Assembly: GCF_016908525.1 (NCBI RefSeq)
Contig: NZ_JAFBEB010000006.1
Location: forward strand, 62,001 to 126,000
Origin: Brevibacillus fulvus
GTDB taxonomy: Bacteria; Bacillota; Bacilli; Brevibacillales; Brevibacillaceae
Length of the DNA: 64,000 nt
Direction: 5' to 3'
The notes under the pieces were generated by a model. The model was not told the origin of the DNA, ran no database searches, and saw nothing but the letters and a program-made list of their open reading frames with translations. This document shows positions 8,462-16,936 of the stretch, piece after piece (the stretch's first letter is position 1; each line of letters begins with the position of its first letter). Both the position numbers and the translations under genes were made by a program.

Positions 8462-8855
8462 TTCAATCCTCCACATACTCACTGATGAATGTCGCGACAT
8501 TCCTCCAGCTTTTTTCTTCCCATCAATGAAAAGTAACAGCGGTTTCCCGGCAGGCCTGCCGCAGGGTCTGTTCTACATCGTTTGACGTGCAAACGAAAGA
8601 ATCGTCACATTCCCCCTTCAAAAAATTATCAACTTTCCATTAACAAGCTATCTTCCCTCTCTGCTGCCAACTGAAATTTGCCAAAACTTTGATTCTTTTT
8701 CCACAACGCGCGGATGACTTTTAAACGCGTTCAATTTATGTTATAAATGGTGATGGCATCAACGGGGGAATAATAATGGTGCCGTTTTACCTGAAATGGA
8801 AAAAGAGAGAAAACCGATAAGCCAAACTATTTAGTAGAGGAAGGTGCAAAATTTG
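8462..8855. other. Divergent intergenic region with two short palindromes
   Basis: No gene is seen. It must hold the promoters of the sigma operon (minus) and of the cyclophilin gene (plus; a -10-like TATAAA at 8742-8747 has only a weak -35). Two perfect inverted repeats lie in the sigma-side leader: CGGCAGG/CCTGCCG at 8548-8561 and CGTTTG-acgtg-CAAACG at 8579-8595. Confidence 0.5.
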
Positions 8856-9569
8856 ATGAAGCGTTTCTTTACATCACTTGTTATGTGCATCATGGCCGTT
8901 CTCCTCGTTGCCGGATGCAGTACAAGCAACACGGCAGAACCGCCTAAAGAGACTGTTGAACAACCGACAACGCCTGTTACCCAACCGGCCGACAAAGATC
9001 AAAAACCGGCTCCTCAGCCAGCGCCGACCGGTGAGAAAAAATATGACCATGCACCCGCCATGCAAATTGATCCGAACAAGCAATACACGGCAACGATTTC
9101 GACAACCATGGGTGATATTACAGTCGAACTGTTTGCCAAAGATGCGCCAAAAACCGTCAACAACTTCGTTTTTTTGGCGAAGGATAAATTTTATGACAAC
9201 CTGCTCTTCCACCGCGTGATTAAAGACTTTATGATTCAAACCGGCGATCCGCTGGGCAATGGAACAGGCGGTCCGGGCTATGTATTTGAAGACGAATTGA
9301 GCAACAAGCATCAGTATCAGCCTGGTGTGGTGGCCATGGCCAATGCTGGTCCAAATTCCAACGGCAGTCAGTTCTTCATTGGTTCCGGTGAGACGGTTCG
9401 CGACCTGAAAAACTCGCCGAGCTATACGATTTTCGGTCAAGTAACCAAAGGAATGGATGTTGTTCAAAAAATCGCTGCAGTCCAAGTGAAAAAGAATCCG
9501 GTCATCAATGAACCAAGTATGCCGGTTCAACCCATTAAAATCAAATCGATTACGATCACAGAGAAATAA
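8856..9569 (+). CDS. Lipoprotein peptidyl-prolyl isomerase, cyclophilin type
   Basis: A 237-residue secreted lipoprotein. The signal peptide ends in the lipobox LVAGC, followed by a Pro/Gln/Thr-rich linker of about 45 residues. A complete cyclophilin domain follows (about 75-235) with the conserved blocks LFHRVIKDFMIQTGDP, GTGGPGYVFEDE, VAMANAGPNSNGSQFFI and FGQVTKGMDVV. It should catalyse Xaa-Pro isomerisation in proteins folding outside the membrane. An AGAGGAAGG ribosome binding site ends at 8843, which fits ATG 8856 or TTG 8853 better than the GTG at 8844. It is monocistronic with its own terminator. Confidence 0.9.
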   Translation: MKRFFTSLVMCIMAVLLVAGCSTSNTAEPPKETVEQPTTPVTQPADKDQKPAPQPAPTGEKKYDHAPAMQIDPNKQYTATISTTMGDITVELFAKDAPKTVNNFVFLAKDKFYDNLLFHRVIKDFMIQTGDPLGNGTGGPGYVFEDELSNKHQYQPGVVAMANAGPNSNGSQFFIGSGETVRDLKNSPSYTIFGQVTKGMDVVQKIAAVQVKKNPVINEPSMPVQPIKIKSITITEK

Positions 9570-9571
9570 AC

Positions 9572-9623
9572 AAAGATCGCCTTGCTCCTTGCCCTTGGCA
9601 CCAGGAGGAAGGCGATCTTTTTT
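9572..9623 (+). terminator. Terminator after the cyclophilin gene
   Basis: AAAGATCGCCTT pairs with AAGGCGATCTTT across a 25-nt loop that itself holds CTCCT/AGGAG pairing. A T run follows. Confidence 0.8.
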
Positions 9624-9709
9624 GATTGCAAGCAGCAAGCAAACCGGCAACAGCCGCTTTCCCGTTCATTTCGCTCCGTGAAGTTCAACCGGAGCGCCGC
9701 TCTTTTTCT

Positions 9710-10474
9710 TTAAAATCCGTACACGGACATGCCGCCATCGACCGCGATTGTTTGCCCGGAAATGTAGGCAGCCGCATCGGAAGCAAGGAAAATGGCCGGG
9801 CCGATCAAGTCTTCCAACTCGCCGATCCGCCCCATCGGTGTCCGATTGAGGATGTCCTGCAAATAAGCGGGATCGTTCAACAACGTTTCCGTGAGCGGCG
9901 TCCGGAAATACCAGGGAGCGATCGTATTGACGCAAACCCCAAATTTGCTCCACTCCAGAGCGAGCACCCGGGTCATCTGAATAACTCCCGCTTTGCTCGC
10001 GGCATAAACCACCCCTGTCCGCAAGGCAACCAGACCGCCAACGGAAGCGATGTTTACAATTCGCCCGTATTTCTGCTCGCACATCACTTTGCCGGCAGCC
10101 TGTGCCATAAAGAAAGCGGCTTTCAGGTCCAAAGCCGTGATCCGGTCCCACTCCTCCTCGGTCACATCGAGCGCCTTGCTGCGAATATTCATTCCGGCAT
10201 TGTTCACGAGAATATGTAATCCACCGAACTGCTCAATGGTTGCCTGTACTACCTGTTCCGGCGCACCCGACTCGGTAATGTCTGCTGCGATGGCAAAAGC
10301 CCGTCCGCCCGCCTGCTCGATTTCCTGGACAAGTTCATCGAGTTGGGCTTGTGAACGGGAGACAACCGCTACCTGAGCGCCAGCCTCAGCCAAGCCACGG
10401 GCAAGCGCACGGCCGATGCCTCGGCCAGCACCGGTTATTACTGCGGTTTTTCCTGTCAAATCGAATCTGGTCAC
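9710..10474 (-). CDS. SDR family oxidoreductase
   Basis: A 254-residue classical short-chain dehydrogenase/reductase. The cofactor motif is TGAGRGIG (about 15-22), followed by NNAG, the catalytic serine in NIASVGG, and YAASK (Tyr and Lys of the catalytic tetrad). The end VDGGMSVYGF is typical. It resembles gluconate 5-dehydrogenase and 3-oxoacyl-ACP reductase-like members, and the substrate cannot be assigned. Start GTG 10474 follows AAAGGAG. No operon partners are present. Confidence 0.85.
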   Translation of the reverse strand: MTRFDLTGKTAVITGAGRGIGRALARGLAEAGAQVAVVSRSQAQLDELVQEIEQAGGRAFAIAADITESGAPEQVVQATIEQFGGLHILVNNAGMNIRSKALDVTEEEWDRITALDLKAAFFMAQAAGKVMCEQKYGRIVNIASVGGLVALRTGVVYAASKAGVIQMTRVLALEWSKFGVCVNTIAPWYFRTPLTETLLNDPAYLQDILNRTPMGRIGELEDLIGPAIFLASDAAAYISGQTIAVDGGMSVYGF

Positions 10475-10576
10475 AATGGTTCAACTCCTTTTTCAGTCTC
10501 CTCATATACATTCTCGCTCAGTCGCCAGATCCCCTTTTTCCTGTTACAATAAAGACGAGCCAAAGGAGGTTTCCCT

Positions 10577-10876
10577 ATGCGTTTGTACAGTCAAATGACG
10601 CTAGCTGAATTGCAGCTGGAGATGGAGCGCTTGCGCAAAGAAGCGGAAGACAAGCAAAAAGCTGGAGATTTGGTTCAGTTTGGAATTCTGCAGCAAAAAT
10701 TTTTTCTTGCCAAGTCTTATTATTTGGGCACAAATGAATTCCGCATTGGTCAAACTTATCAGGTTTATGGCTATGATGCCCCGTTTACCATCGATTATTT
10801 TAACGGCGTGTTTGCCTGGGGCCGCTTTGCCGGTACGGACGAGCAGTTGGGCTTTCCCGTCGGCATGCTGGAATGA
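10577..10876 (+). CDS. yfhH: DUF1811 family protein YfhH
   Basis: A 99-residue protein matching B. subtilis YfhH along its length: the YSQMTLAELQLEMERLRKEA helix, a second helix ending LAKSYYLG, then a small beta domain with GQTYQVYG and FNGVFAWGRF. The function is unknown. A near-perfect AAAGGAGG lies 5-8 nt upstream of ATG 10577. It is transcribed alone and shares a bidirectional terminator with the MFS gene. Confidence 0.8.
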   Translation: MRLYSQMTLAELQLEMERLRKEAEDKQKAGDLVQFGILQQKFFLAKSYYLGTNEFRIGQTYQVYGYDAPFTIDYFNGVFAWGRFAGTDEQLGFPVGMLE

Positions 10877-10916
10877 AAAAGAACGAGCGACGTTCCCGTA
10901 CGCTCGTTCTTTTATT
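10876..10916. terminator. Bidirectional terminator
   Basis: AAAAAGAACGAGCG pairs with CGCTCGTTCTTTT around an 11-nt loop, with A and T runs on both sides. It serves yfhH (plus) and the MFS gene (minus). Confidence 0.9.
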
Positions 10917-10920
10917 TCGG

Positions 10921-12159
10921 CTAAACCGCATCTTTCTGTCCTCCGGTCGGTTCTTCGACGCGAAAGCGGATCCAGAGCATATTGAGCAGGTAGAGGATGG
11001 CGACCAACACCAGCATCGTCCTGATTCCGAACAACGCGGAACCGGAACCTCCGATCAGCGGACCGGCAAAACTGCCGAGAAAGGTCGCACTGGCGGTAAA
11101 TCCAAAAACACGGCCACGCTGTTCCTTTGGAGTGAGGCGGCCGACCAAGGCATTGGCTGTCGGCATGATACCGCCAATGAACAGCCCCAACCCAAACCGG
11201 GAAGCTATAAATACCCAGATATTTGGCGCAAACGCTTGGGGCAACATAAACAAGGCGGCACCCGTCATACAAATCGTCAGCACCTTTCGATAGCCCAGAA
11301 CATCGCTGCGTTTGCCCAAAAACGGCGACGCCAGCAAGTCAGCGAGACCGGTGACCGCAAACGCAAAACCGGCTACCGTCCCCAGATAGGCGGACCCGTT
11401 GGTCAATTCCTTCATAAACAGGGGTAAAACCGGTTGGATACACATCACGGAAAATTGGGTCAAAAACAGAACCAGAAACATGGAGCGAACGCTTTTCAAT
11501 TCCTTGATTGTTTTGAACTGTTCGACCAGCGTCGGCTTTTTCCTGGCATTTTCGGCAGCCATCGGCCCTTCCTTGACAAACAGGGCGGTAATCGTGAAAG
11601 CGAGTAGCGCAAAACTGGATGTCAGAAAAAAAACAACTCGGTAGTTTTGCACCAAGTCCGCCATTATGCCACCAACCAGCGGGCCGAGCAAGGACCCGAT
11701 CATGCCGGCTGAGGCCAGCCAGCCCAAGGCAAACCCTAACCGGTCTTCCGGAATTTTGGTGGCAACCAGCGCGTTGGCAGATGCGGAGTAGCCGCTGAAC
11801 ACACCTTGCAAAATGCGAATGATCAGCAACTGCCAGACCGCCGTGGCCAAACCCATCAGACAGGTAAACACGCTGATCGCCAGCGTGGAACGGAGCACCA
11901 TCAGTTTGCGGCCCTTGCGATCGGCCACGCTGCCCCAGATCGGGGAAAAGATCGCCGACATGATAAAATTCGCACTGGCAATCAATCCCGCCCAAACACT
12001 CACCTGTTTCAAGTCATGTACACCGAGTTGTTCAATATAGAGCGCCAAAAAAGGGCCCATGCTGGAAAACGCCATCATCATTATGCATTGCACAAACGCC
12101 ATAATCCACAGCGTGCGTTGCCAGGATGAGCCTGTATCAATCGTTTCGGTTTCTTTCAT
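10921..12159 (-). CDS. MFS transporter, multidrug-efflux type
   Basis: A 412-residue, 12-helix major facilitator. Motif A between TM2 and TM3 reads GSVADRKGRK. Motif C-like glycines in TM5 (GMIGSLLGPLVGG) point to a proton-driven antiporter of the drug-efflux group. The halves are joined by a charged loop (FVKEGPMAAENARKKPT). Start ATG 12159 follows a GAGGAA site. The substrate cannot be inferred, and no regulator is adjacent. Confidence 0.85.
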   Translation of the reverse strand: MKETETIDTGSSWQRTLWIMAFVQCIMMMAFSSMGPFLALYIEQLGVHDLKQVSVWAGLIASANFIMSAIFSPIWGSVADRKGRKLMVLRSTLAISVFTCLMGLATAVWQLLIIRILQGVFSGYSASANALVATKIPEDRLGFALGWLASAGMIGSLLGPLVGGIMADLVQNYRVVFFLTSSFALLAFTITALFVKEGPMAAENARKKPTLVEQFKTIKELKSVRSMFLVLFLTQFSVMCIQPVLPLFMKELTNGSAYLGTVAGFAFAVTGLADLLASPFLGKRSDVLGYRKVLTICMTGAALFMLPQAFAPNIWVFIASRFGLGLFIGGIMPTANALVGRLTPKEQRGRVFGFTASATFLGSFAGPLIGGSGSALFGIRTMLVLVAILYLLNMLWIRFRVEEPTGGQKDAV

Positions 12160-12259
12160 ATTTGGATTTCCTCACTTGTCAAACGTTAAAAGTTTATGCT
12201 CACCGAACAACCCTCTATCTGTTATAATTACACAAAAAAAGAAAGTGTGACGATTTTTC

Positions 12260-12709
12260 ATGGATTTAACCAATATTTTGCTGCTGATTTTTCTCGCGCT
12301 CGGCATTTTCGGCAACAACCCTACCATCTCGATTGCTGTGGCGATCCTGTTGCTTGTTCGGCTCCTTCATTTGGACCGCCTGTTTCCTTACCTTGAGCAA
12401 CACGGTTTGCAAATCGGCATCATTGTCCTGACGATTGGCGTACTTGCGCCATTGGCCAGCGGAAAAATCAACGAGGAAATCATCTGGAAAACCTTCACCC
12501 ACTGGCAGTCACTGCTGGCGGTAGTCGTCGGTGTGCTCGTTGCCTACCTTGGCGGCAGAGGCGCAACCTTGATGTCCCAGCAACCGCTAATGGTCACCGG
12601 CATTTTGATCGGGACGATTATCGGCGTTACTTTTTTCCGCGGTGTCCCGGTTGGACCTTTGATTGCTGCAGGAATTCTATCCTTTTGCCTGCAGCTGTTG
12701 CCGAAGTAG
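12260..12709 (+). CDS. DUF441 family membrane protein
   Basis: A 149-residue protein that is almost wholly hydrophobic, with four predicted membrane helices. It matches the DUF441 (YeaL/YtwI) family: NNPTISIAVAILLLVRLL, then GIIVLTIGVLAPLASGKI, then SLLAVVVGVLVAYLGGRG, and a C-terminal GVPVGPLIAAGI. The function is unknown. The upstream purine stretch is weak, so initiation strength is uncertain. A -10-like TATAAT lies about 35 nt upstream. Confidence 0.8.
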   Translation: MDLTNILLLIFLALGIFGNNPTISIAVAILLLVRLLHLDRLFPYLEQHGLQIGIIVLTIGVLAPLASGKINEEIIWKTFTHWQSLLAVVVGVLVAYLGGRGATLMSQQPLMVTGILIGTIIGVTFFRGVPVGPLIAAGILSFCLQLLPK

Positions 12710-12718
12710 CGGTCAGCG

Positions 12719-13030
12719 TCACGCTTCCCTTACCTGCAAACCGTAGGAAAGAATCTGCTCGGGCGTGACCAGGCGAAACCCTTGATTGGGGCGGTAATCG
12801 ATCGTCAAAACTGGCACCGATAAATATTCCACCGTCAGCGGATCGATCCGCAGTTGTTGACCAAACAACGGGTAACAGTGATCGTTCGCCGCCTCCCGAT
12901 CCCAAACGAGGCTGTACTCCACATTTGCCCCGCAACCGCCAACATAACGGCCGATGATGCGCAAATCCTTGTCATCCGGCCATTTCTCCGCTAATTGTAC
13001 CTGAGCGGCCTCTGTCCATCTTATCTCCAT
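12719..13030 (-). CDS. HesB-like protein, YqkB type
   Basis: A 103-residue protein resembling the YqkB branch of the iron-sulfur biogenesis (HesB/IscA-like) fold: EIRWTEAAQVQLAEK, a loop YVGGCGANVEYSLVW with a single cysteine, and the C-terminal strand LTIDYRPNQGFRLVTPEQIL. The C-terminal CxC of true A-type carriers is absent, so cluster transfer is doubtful. It is convergent with the DUF441 gene (9 nt apart), and no terminator is evident between them. Confidence 0.7.
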   Translation of the reverse strand: MEIRWTEAAQVQLAEKWPDDKDLRIIGRYVGGCGANVEYSLVWDREAANDHCYPLFGQQLRIDPLTVEYLSVPVLTIDYRPNQGFRLVTPEQILSYGLQVREA

Positions 13031-13162
13031 CTATGTCCCCTCTTTTCGTTAGTTTGACATCTACACTTTATCGAAAAAGGATTTTTTTCGCAATGATTCA
13101 TCATTTGCTTCCTTTGTGCATATACTATGTGAAATTGGCTGACAGGAAAGGGGGCGCTTCGA

Positions 13163-13303
13163 ATGCGGATCTATGAGCAAAACGGTATTTATGTCGCCGA
13201 AGCGGAGTATCAATCGGAGAGAATCATCAAAACGGGAAAAACGTGGGAAGAAGCGGAAGAGAGGATGCGCACTACTTTGCTCGTGCTGGAAATGATTGGA
13301 TAA
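13163..13303 (+). CDS. Small 46-residue protein of unknown function
   Basis: ATG 13163 is preceded by GGAAAGGGGG about 8 nt upstream. The product begins MRIYEQNGIYVAEAEY and ends WEEAEERMRTTLLVLEMIG, so a short beta hairpin followed by an amphipathic helix is likely. The pattern faintly recalls the HicB-like fold, but no toxin lies beside it. It is 66 nt upstream of the DUF2515 gene on the same strand and may be co-transcribed with it. Confidence 0.55.
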   Translation: MRIYEQNGIYVAEAEYQSERIIKTGKTWEEAEERMRTTLLVLEMIG

Positions 13304-13368
13304 TAACAGGACCTGTGCCGAGGTCCATTTTTTGTGGCTATGCTATCAGAAAGGAGTTGCATCTGTTC

Positions 13369-14409
13369 GTGACCAAACTCACTCTTGAACAAATCGATCT
13401 AGTTTCCGAACTGCGCTACCAGACAACGATTGCCAATCGCAACAACGTGACGCGGACAGCCGCGTATCTCCGCTTCTATCTGGCTCATCCGGAAGTGGAC
13501 TGGGCTTTGCTCGCACATCTCGTCTCGCGCAACGGCGGATGGAACATGACCGATTTGCGTGGAGAATGGCTGCCCCGGATCATGTCCGAGGAAGAGATCG
13601 AGTCCTTTTTTCTGTTTCTGGAGCGTTCCAACTGGCTGATCTTCCATGATGCCTATCCGCAACTGTTGCTGTATGCCGAAGCGAAAAAACAGGGGGAGGA
13701 CTTGTTTCATCTCCTGCCTTCCCTCGGTGTCTCCCGCTTTATGGTCCCGCTCTGGCAGCAGTTTTGGCAAAAGCGAGAGCCGCGTCCGCTTACTCACGGA
13801 CTGATTATCAACGAACAGCAATACATACAGCAAAGAGTTGTGCGGCAGCCTTATTTTCAGCGACGTGTGCTGGAAACCTTCAAATTTCAGGCCCAATCTC
13901 TCTTATCGCTGAATCAAGTCCTGTTTCCCTATAAACAGCACCCGACCGACGCCACCTTCAGTATTGTCGGGACGGTCGTCCATCATTTTCCGTTGGTGGA
14001 AAAACGCATCGAAGTGGGCAAAGCGCTGTACCGACTGCTGTTCGGCAACCGGGACAGACTGGAGAAAATCATTGCCTGGGCCAAGCGGATTCCCCATACC
14101 GGTTCACGCGCCGACTATTGGCCGCACATCTTCAGCCCGTATCAAAAGTCTTCGAATCAAAACTATCAAGCGCGGCTGAACGGAACTCGGCTGCTTCCGG
14201 GACGTGCCAAGCTCTACAGTCCCCGGCTGACGGATGTCTGGCCCGAGATCGATCACCCGCCGGCAGACGGTGTCGACTGGTATCGGGAGCAAAAGTGGAT
14301 TGACTTGCTGGAGGAAAGCTCCGTACTTCCCTGTCTCGATACAGACGATTATGCCGTCTCGTTACATCATGTCGACCATGGAATGCAGTGGCTCGACAAA
14401 CTGACCTGA
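13369..14409 (+). CDS. DUF2515 family protein (YppC-like)
   Basis: 346 residues. The N-terminal block NNVTRTAAYLRFYLAHPEVDW and HLVSRNGGWNMTDLRG are hallmarks of the DUF2515 family (B. subtilis YppC). Later comes LFGNRDRLEKIIAWAK and a C-terminal region with LYSPRLTDVWP. No membrane helix or known catalytic motif was seen, and function is unknown. GTG 13369 is chosen: AAGGAG ends about 12 nt before it, the frame upstream has no better start, and it would overlap the small gene at 13163-13303. Confidence 0.75.
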   Translation: MTKLTLEQIDLVSELRYQTTIANRNNVTRTAAYLRFYLAHPEVDWALLAHLVSRNGGWNMTDLRGEWLPRIMSEEEIESFFLFLERSNWLIFHDAYPQLLLYAEAKKQGEDLFHLLPSLGVSRFMVPLWQQFWQKREPRPLTHGLIINEQQYIQQRVVRQPYFQRRVLETFKFQAQSLLSLNQVLFPYKQHPTDATFSIVGTVVHHFPLVEKRIEVGKALYRLLFGNRDRLEKIIAWAKRIPHTGSRADYWPHIFSPYQKSSNQNYQARLNGTRLLPGRAKLYSPRLTDVWPEIDHPPADGVDWYREQKWIDLLEESSVLPCLDTDDYAVSLHHVDHGMQWLDKLT

Positions 14410-14416
14410 CGGAATG

Positions 14417-14593
14417 TTAACCTTTTGGCTGGCGCAAACCGAGTTTTTTGACGATACTGAGAAACAACTGATAGGTGGCATTGAGCTCTTCATCTTTTTT
14501 CAGCGACTTGCGGTAGCTGCCGTACTCCTCGTACAATTCGTCCAGACATTCTTCCAGCAATTCTTTTTCCTGTTTGGTTAACACTTGCTTCAT
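14417..14593 (-). CDS. Small 58-residue helical protein
   Basis: The product starts MKQVLTKQEKELLEECLDEL, continues through YEEYGSYRKSLKKDEEL and ends LGLRQPKG. It is highly charged and probably two helices. Its ATG overlaps the stop of the DUF1444 gene (ATGA), so translation is likely coupled. It is the third gene of a minus-strand unit DUF3900, DUF1444, small protein. The function is unknown. Confidence 0.65.
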   Translation of the reverse strand: MKQVLTKQEKELLEECLDELYEEYGSYRKSLKKDEELNATYQLFLSIVKKLGLRQPKG

Positions 14594-15426
14594 TCCTTTC
14601 GTTTCAACTGCATCTGTTTCCCGTGTTGCACGACCAAATAAGGAGCCAATTCGCCCGCTTCATAGTAAAAAGGCAGCGGCGTAATCGGGACAGGTCCTTT
14701 GCTGGCAAAATCGTACGCCAGTCTGGCCAGCAGCAGCGCTCCCTGTTCATCGGCCAAATCGCCAATGATCAACACGTCTTGATGAGGAATCGCCACGCCA
14801 AGCTGTGCTCCTGTCCGTTCTTGATCAAAGCGGTGCAACAGCTCGTCGAGCAAAATGCGGCTGGCGGCATAACCGTCCCGCGGACTGATAAAATGCAGGC
14901 GGTTGTCCCCAATCTTTTGCGTACGCACACTGTATGGCAGCGACCGCAGATTTTCCCGGGCACACCGGTCCAATTTTTCTTCCGTCCAACCCGCTTCCTC
15001 CAGCATCTCTTGGTCAATCAGCAAATAGCCCTCCTGCTGATCAAGCGCGTACCCGATCACCGTTTCCGCCGTATGCGGCTTCACGATCAATCGCTCATTG
15101 CGCCCGGAGGCAAACGATACATGCCGGAGCACCGGATATACTCGGTTTTCTTTTTCCTTTAAATCGCGATTGGCCAACTCGCCCTTAATGGCCGCCGCCA
15201 ACTGCGACACAAACGAATGGATCAGTTCCCGCCTTTGCTCAGGCCGCTGTTCTATCGTTTGAAACAGTTTGCGCAAGGAACCGTGCCGTTCCTTGCCGTT
15301 AGGCAGTCGGATCTCGATCTGCTCCGCTTCGCTTTGGCAAACGATGCCTGCCGGGAGTTCCCGCTCCAGCAATTCCACGACGCGGCGCCGGATCGAATCG
15401 CGAAGTTTTTCCTGCTGTTCACTCAT
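14590..15426 (-). CDS. DUF1444 family protein (YtpQ-like)
   Basis: A 278-residue soluble protein with the DUF1444 landmarks: NRVYPVLRHVSF, LIVKPHTAETVIGYALDQ, RENLRSLPYSV, RDGYAASRILLDELL, VAIPHQDVLIIGDL and a C-terminal GPVPITPLPFYYEAGEL. The family is widespread in Bacillales and uncharacterised. Start ATG 15426 follows GGAGGGAG. It lies 15 nt after the DUF3900 gene and overlaps the small downstream gene, forming a three-gene operon. Confidence 0.8.
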   Translation of the reverse strand: MSEQQEKLRDSIRRRVVELLERELPAGIVCQSEAEQIEIRLPNGKERHGSLRKLFQTIEQRPEQRRELIHSFVSQLAAAIKGELANRDLKEKENRVYPVLRHVSFASGRNERLIVKPHTAETVIGYALDQQEGYLLIDQEMLEEAGWTEEKLDRCARENLRSLPYSVRTQKIGDNRLHFISPRDGYAASRILLDELLHRFDQERTGAQLGVAIPHQDVLIIGDLADEQGALLLARLAYDFASKGPVPITPLPFYYEAGELAPYLVVQHGKQMQLKRKE

Positions 15427-15441
15427 CTTCTCCCTCCTCCC

Positions 15442-16542
15442 TTACCATGGCGGCGTGTCCAAATCGGCCACATCTTCCCGCTCCGCCTGTGCGCTTGGCC
15501 GGTTCTCCAGTTCACGCACGATTTCCCGCAAATTTTTCGGCTTTAACAGTTCCACCGGGGAGATCCCCTTTTCAAATTGCAGGCTGTCTCCCGAAAGCAA
15601 GACCAGATAGCGGCCGTTTGCTTTGGCGATATGCACCTGGGTGCCGTAATCGGCCAACAGCGCGCGAATTTGGATGTGATCCAGCTTAAACCGCAATTCC
15701 AGATCCGGTTGACGGTCGGTTAACAACTGCATCGCTTCCATTACGGTTTCATGTTCCCACTTTTCGGAAAGCTCCCGTTTGGGGCTGGCCGCCATAAGTT
15801 CAAACGCTTCTTCTTCGCGCATGCGCTCTTCCGATGGTTCGGGATAAAGGACATCAAGCTGCTGCTTGGCCATAGATAACACTTCTTCGGTAACGATCTG
15901 CCCAATTGTTTGCGGAAATTCAATGAATTTCAGGAAATCCTCAAAATAGCGGGCATGGGAAAATTGATGAATCTTTACGTGGTAGTGATCATTCAACCCC
16001 GGCTCGATCATCAACGGATACATGATCGATTTCATATTTTTGGCATTGATCGCCATCTGCACATTGGCAATCAAGCTGCTTTCATCGGTGATCACGGCTG
16101 TCTTTTGTTCGAAATCACATTTCAACAAAAAAACATAACGGTCATCCAGCGAATCCAGCTTTGCTCTGACGATCAGCAGAACGCCTCCTCTGACCTGGGA
16201 CGTCCGCAGATAGGCTTGCACCAGTTCACTGCATGACTGTTTGAAATCTTCTTTGTTTGCCGCTTGCAAGATTCGCTGAAACGATTGATAGTTTGGATTG
16301 GAATCGATCGCGTGCCCTTCCGCCAGGACAAACCGGCCCAGCTTGGTCGGACTGCCTTCGCTGCGCGGCGTTTCCTCCACTTTACGCTTGGCGATTCGTG
16401 TGAATTCACCGTCCAGAAAGGAACGCAATTCACTGTGTTGGTATTCATCATGGGACAACGTTTTGGCAAAGCGGATTTGTTTGGATTCTCCTTCCAGCTG
16501 TTCGATTAAATAAAACGTCAGCCATTCAATAGAAAAGTTCAT
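15442..16542 (-). CDS. DUF3900-type protein, nucleoid-associated-like
   Basis: A 366-residue soluble protein. The middle (RGGVLLIVRAKLDSLDDRYVFLLKCDFEQKTAVITDE) resembles the nucleoid-associated NdpA-like fold seen in DUF3900 proteins. The C-terminal third holds FKLDHIQIRALLADYGTQ and ANGRYLVLLSGDSLQFEKG. Function is unknown. ATG 16542 follows GAGGGAGAA. It is first in a minus-strand operon with the DUF1444 gene. Confidence 0.65.
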   Translation of the reverse strand: MNFSIEWLTFYLIEQLEGESKQIRFAKTLSHDEYQHSELRSFLDGEFTRIAKRKVEETPRSEGSPTKLGRFVLAEGHAIDSNPNYQSFQRILQAANKEDFKQSCSELVQAYLRTSQVRGGVLLIVRAKLDSLDDRYVFLLKCDFEQKTAVITDESSLIANVQMAINAKNMKSIMYPLMIEPGLNDHYHVKIHQFSHARYFEDFLKFIEFPQTIGQIVTEEVLSMAKQQLDVLYPEPSEERMREEEAFELMAASPKRELSEKWEHETVMEAMQLLTDRQPDLELRFKLDHIQIRALLADYGTQVHIAKANGRYLVLLSGDSLQFEKGISPVELLKPKNLREIVRELENRPSAQAEREDVADLDTPPW

Positions 16543-16682
16543 GGTTCTCCCTCTGCAATCAAGTTCGTATAGGTACCGACCTGATTATAACAAAGGCGAT
16601 TCAATCCCGCCAGAAACGGCTCAAAGGAAAATCCCCCGGCTGTTCGCAGCCAGCCGGGCGGACCTCTTCGCGAAAGGGCAGG

Positions 16683-16838
16683 CTATTCGGCAATCGGCTC
16701 ATCTTTGGCTCTTTGCATTGCCTGATCCAGTTCGGCTGCTTCACGCCGCAACGTTTGCCGCTCTTGCTGTGACAAATGGTTTCCGCCAATCTTGCCGTTC
16801 ACGAGCAACTTTTCCTCTTCCAAACGATCTTTGCGCAT
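16683..16838 (-). CDS. Small 51-residue charged protein
   Basis: ATG 16838 follows a strong AAGGAGGG site. The product begins MRKDRLEEEKLLVNGKIGG and ends in a helix LRREAAELDQAMQRAK followed by DEPIAE. It is charged with no cysteines or membrane segment. A hairpin (CCCGGCTG/CAGCCGGG at 16635-16658) follows the stop, but its U run is weak. The function is unknown. Confidence 0.55.
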   Translation of the reverse strand: MRKDRLEEEKLLVNGKIGGNHLSQQERQTLRREAAELDQAMQRAKDEPIAE

Positions 16839-16936
16839 CGAACACCCTCCTTGGATCACAAACTTTTTTCAAGCATGCCAAGCAGCCTGCTGTCCTACTT
16901 TGTTCCAAAGCGCCAGATCTTATGTATGCAATACCG

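Noticed and set aside
13163-13303. HicB antitoxin
   Set aside because: Only a faint fold resemblance; no HicA-like toxin gene is adjacent.
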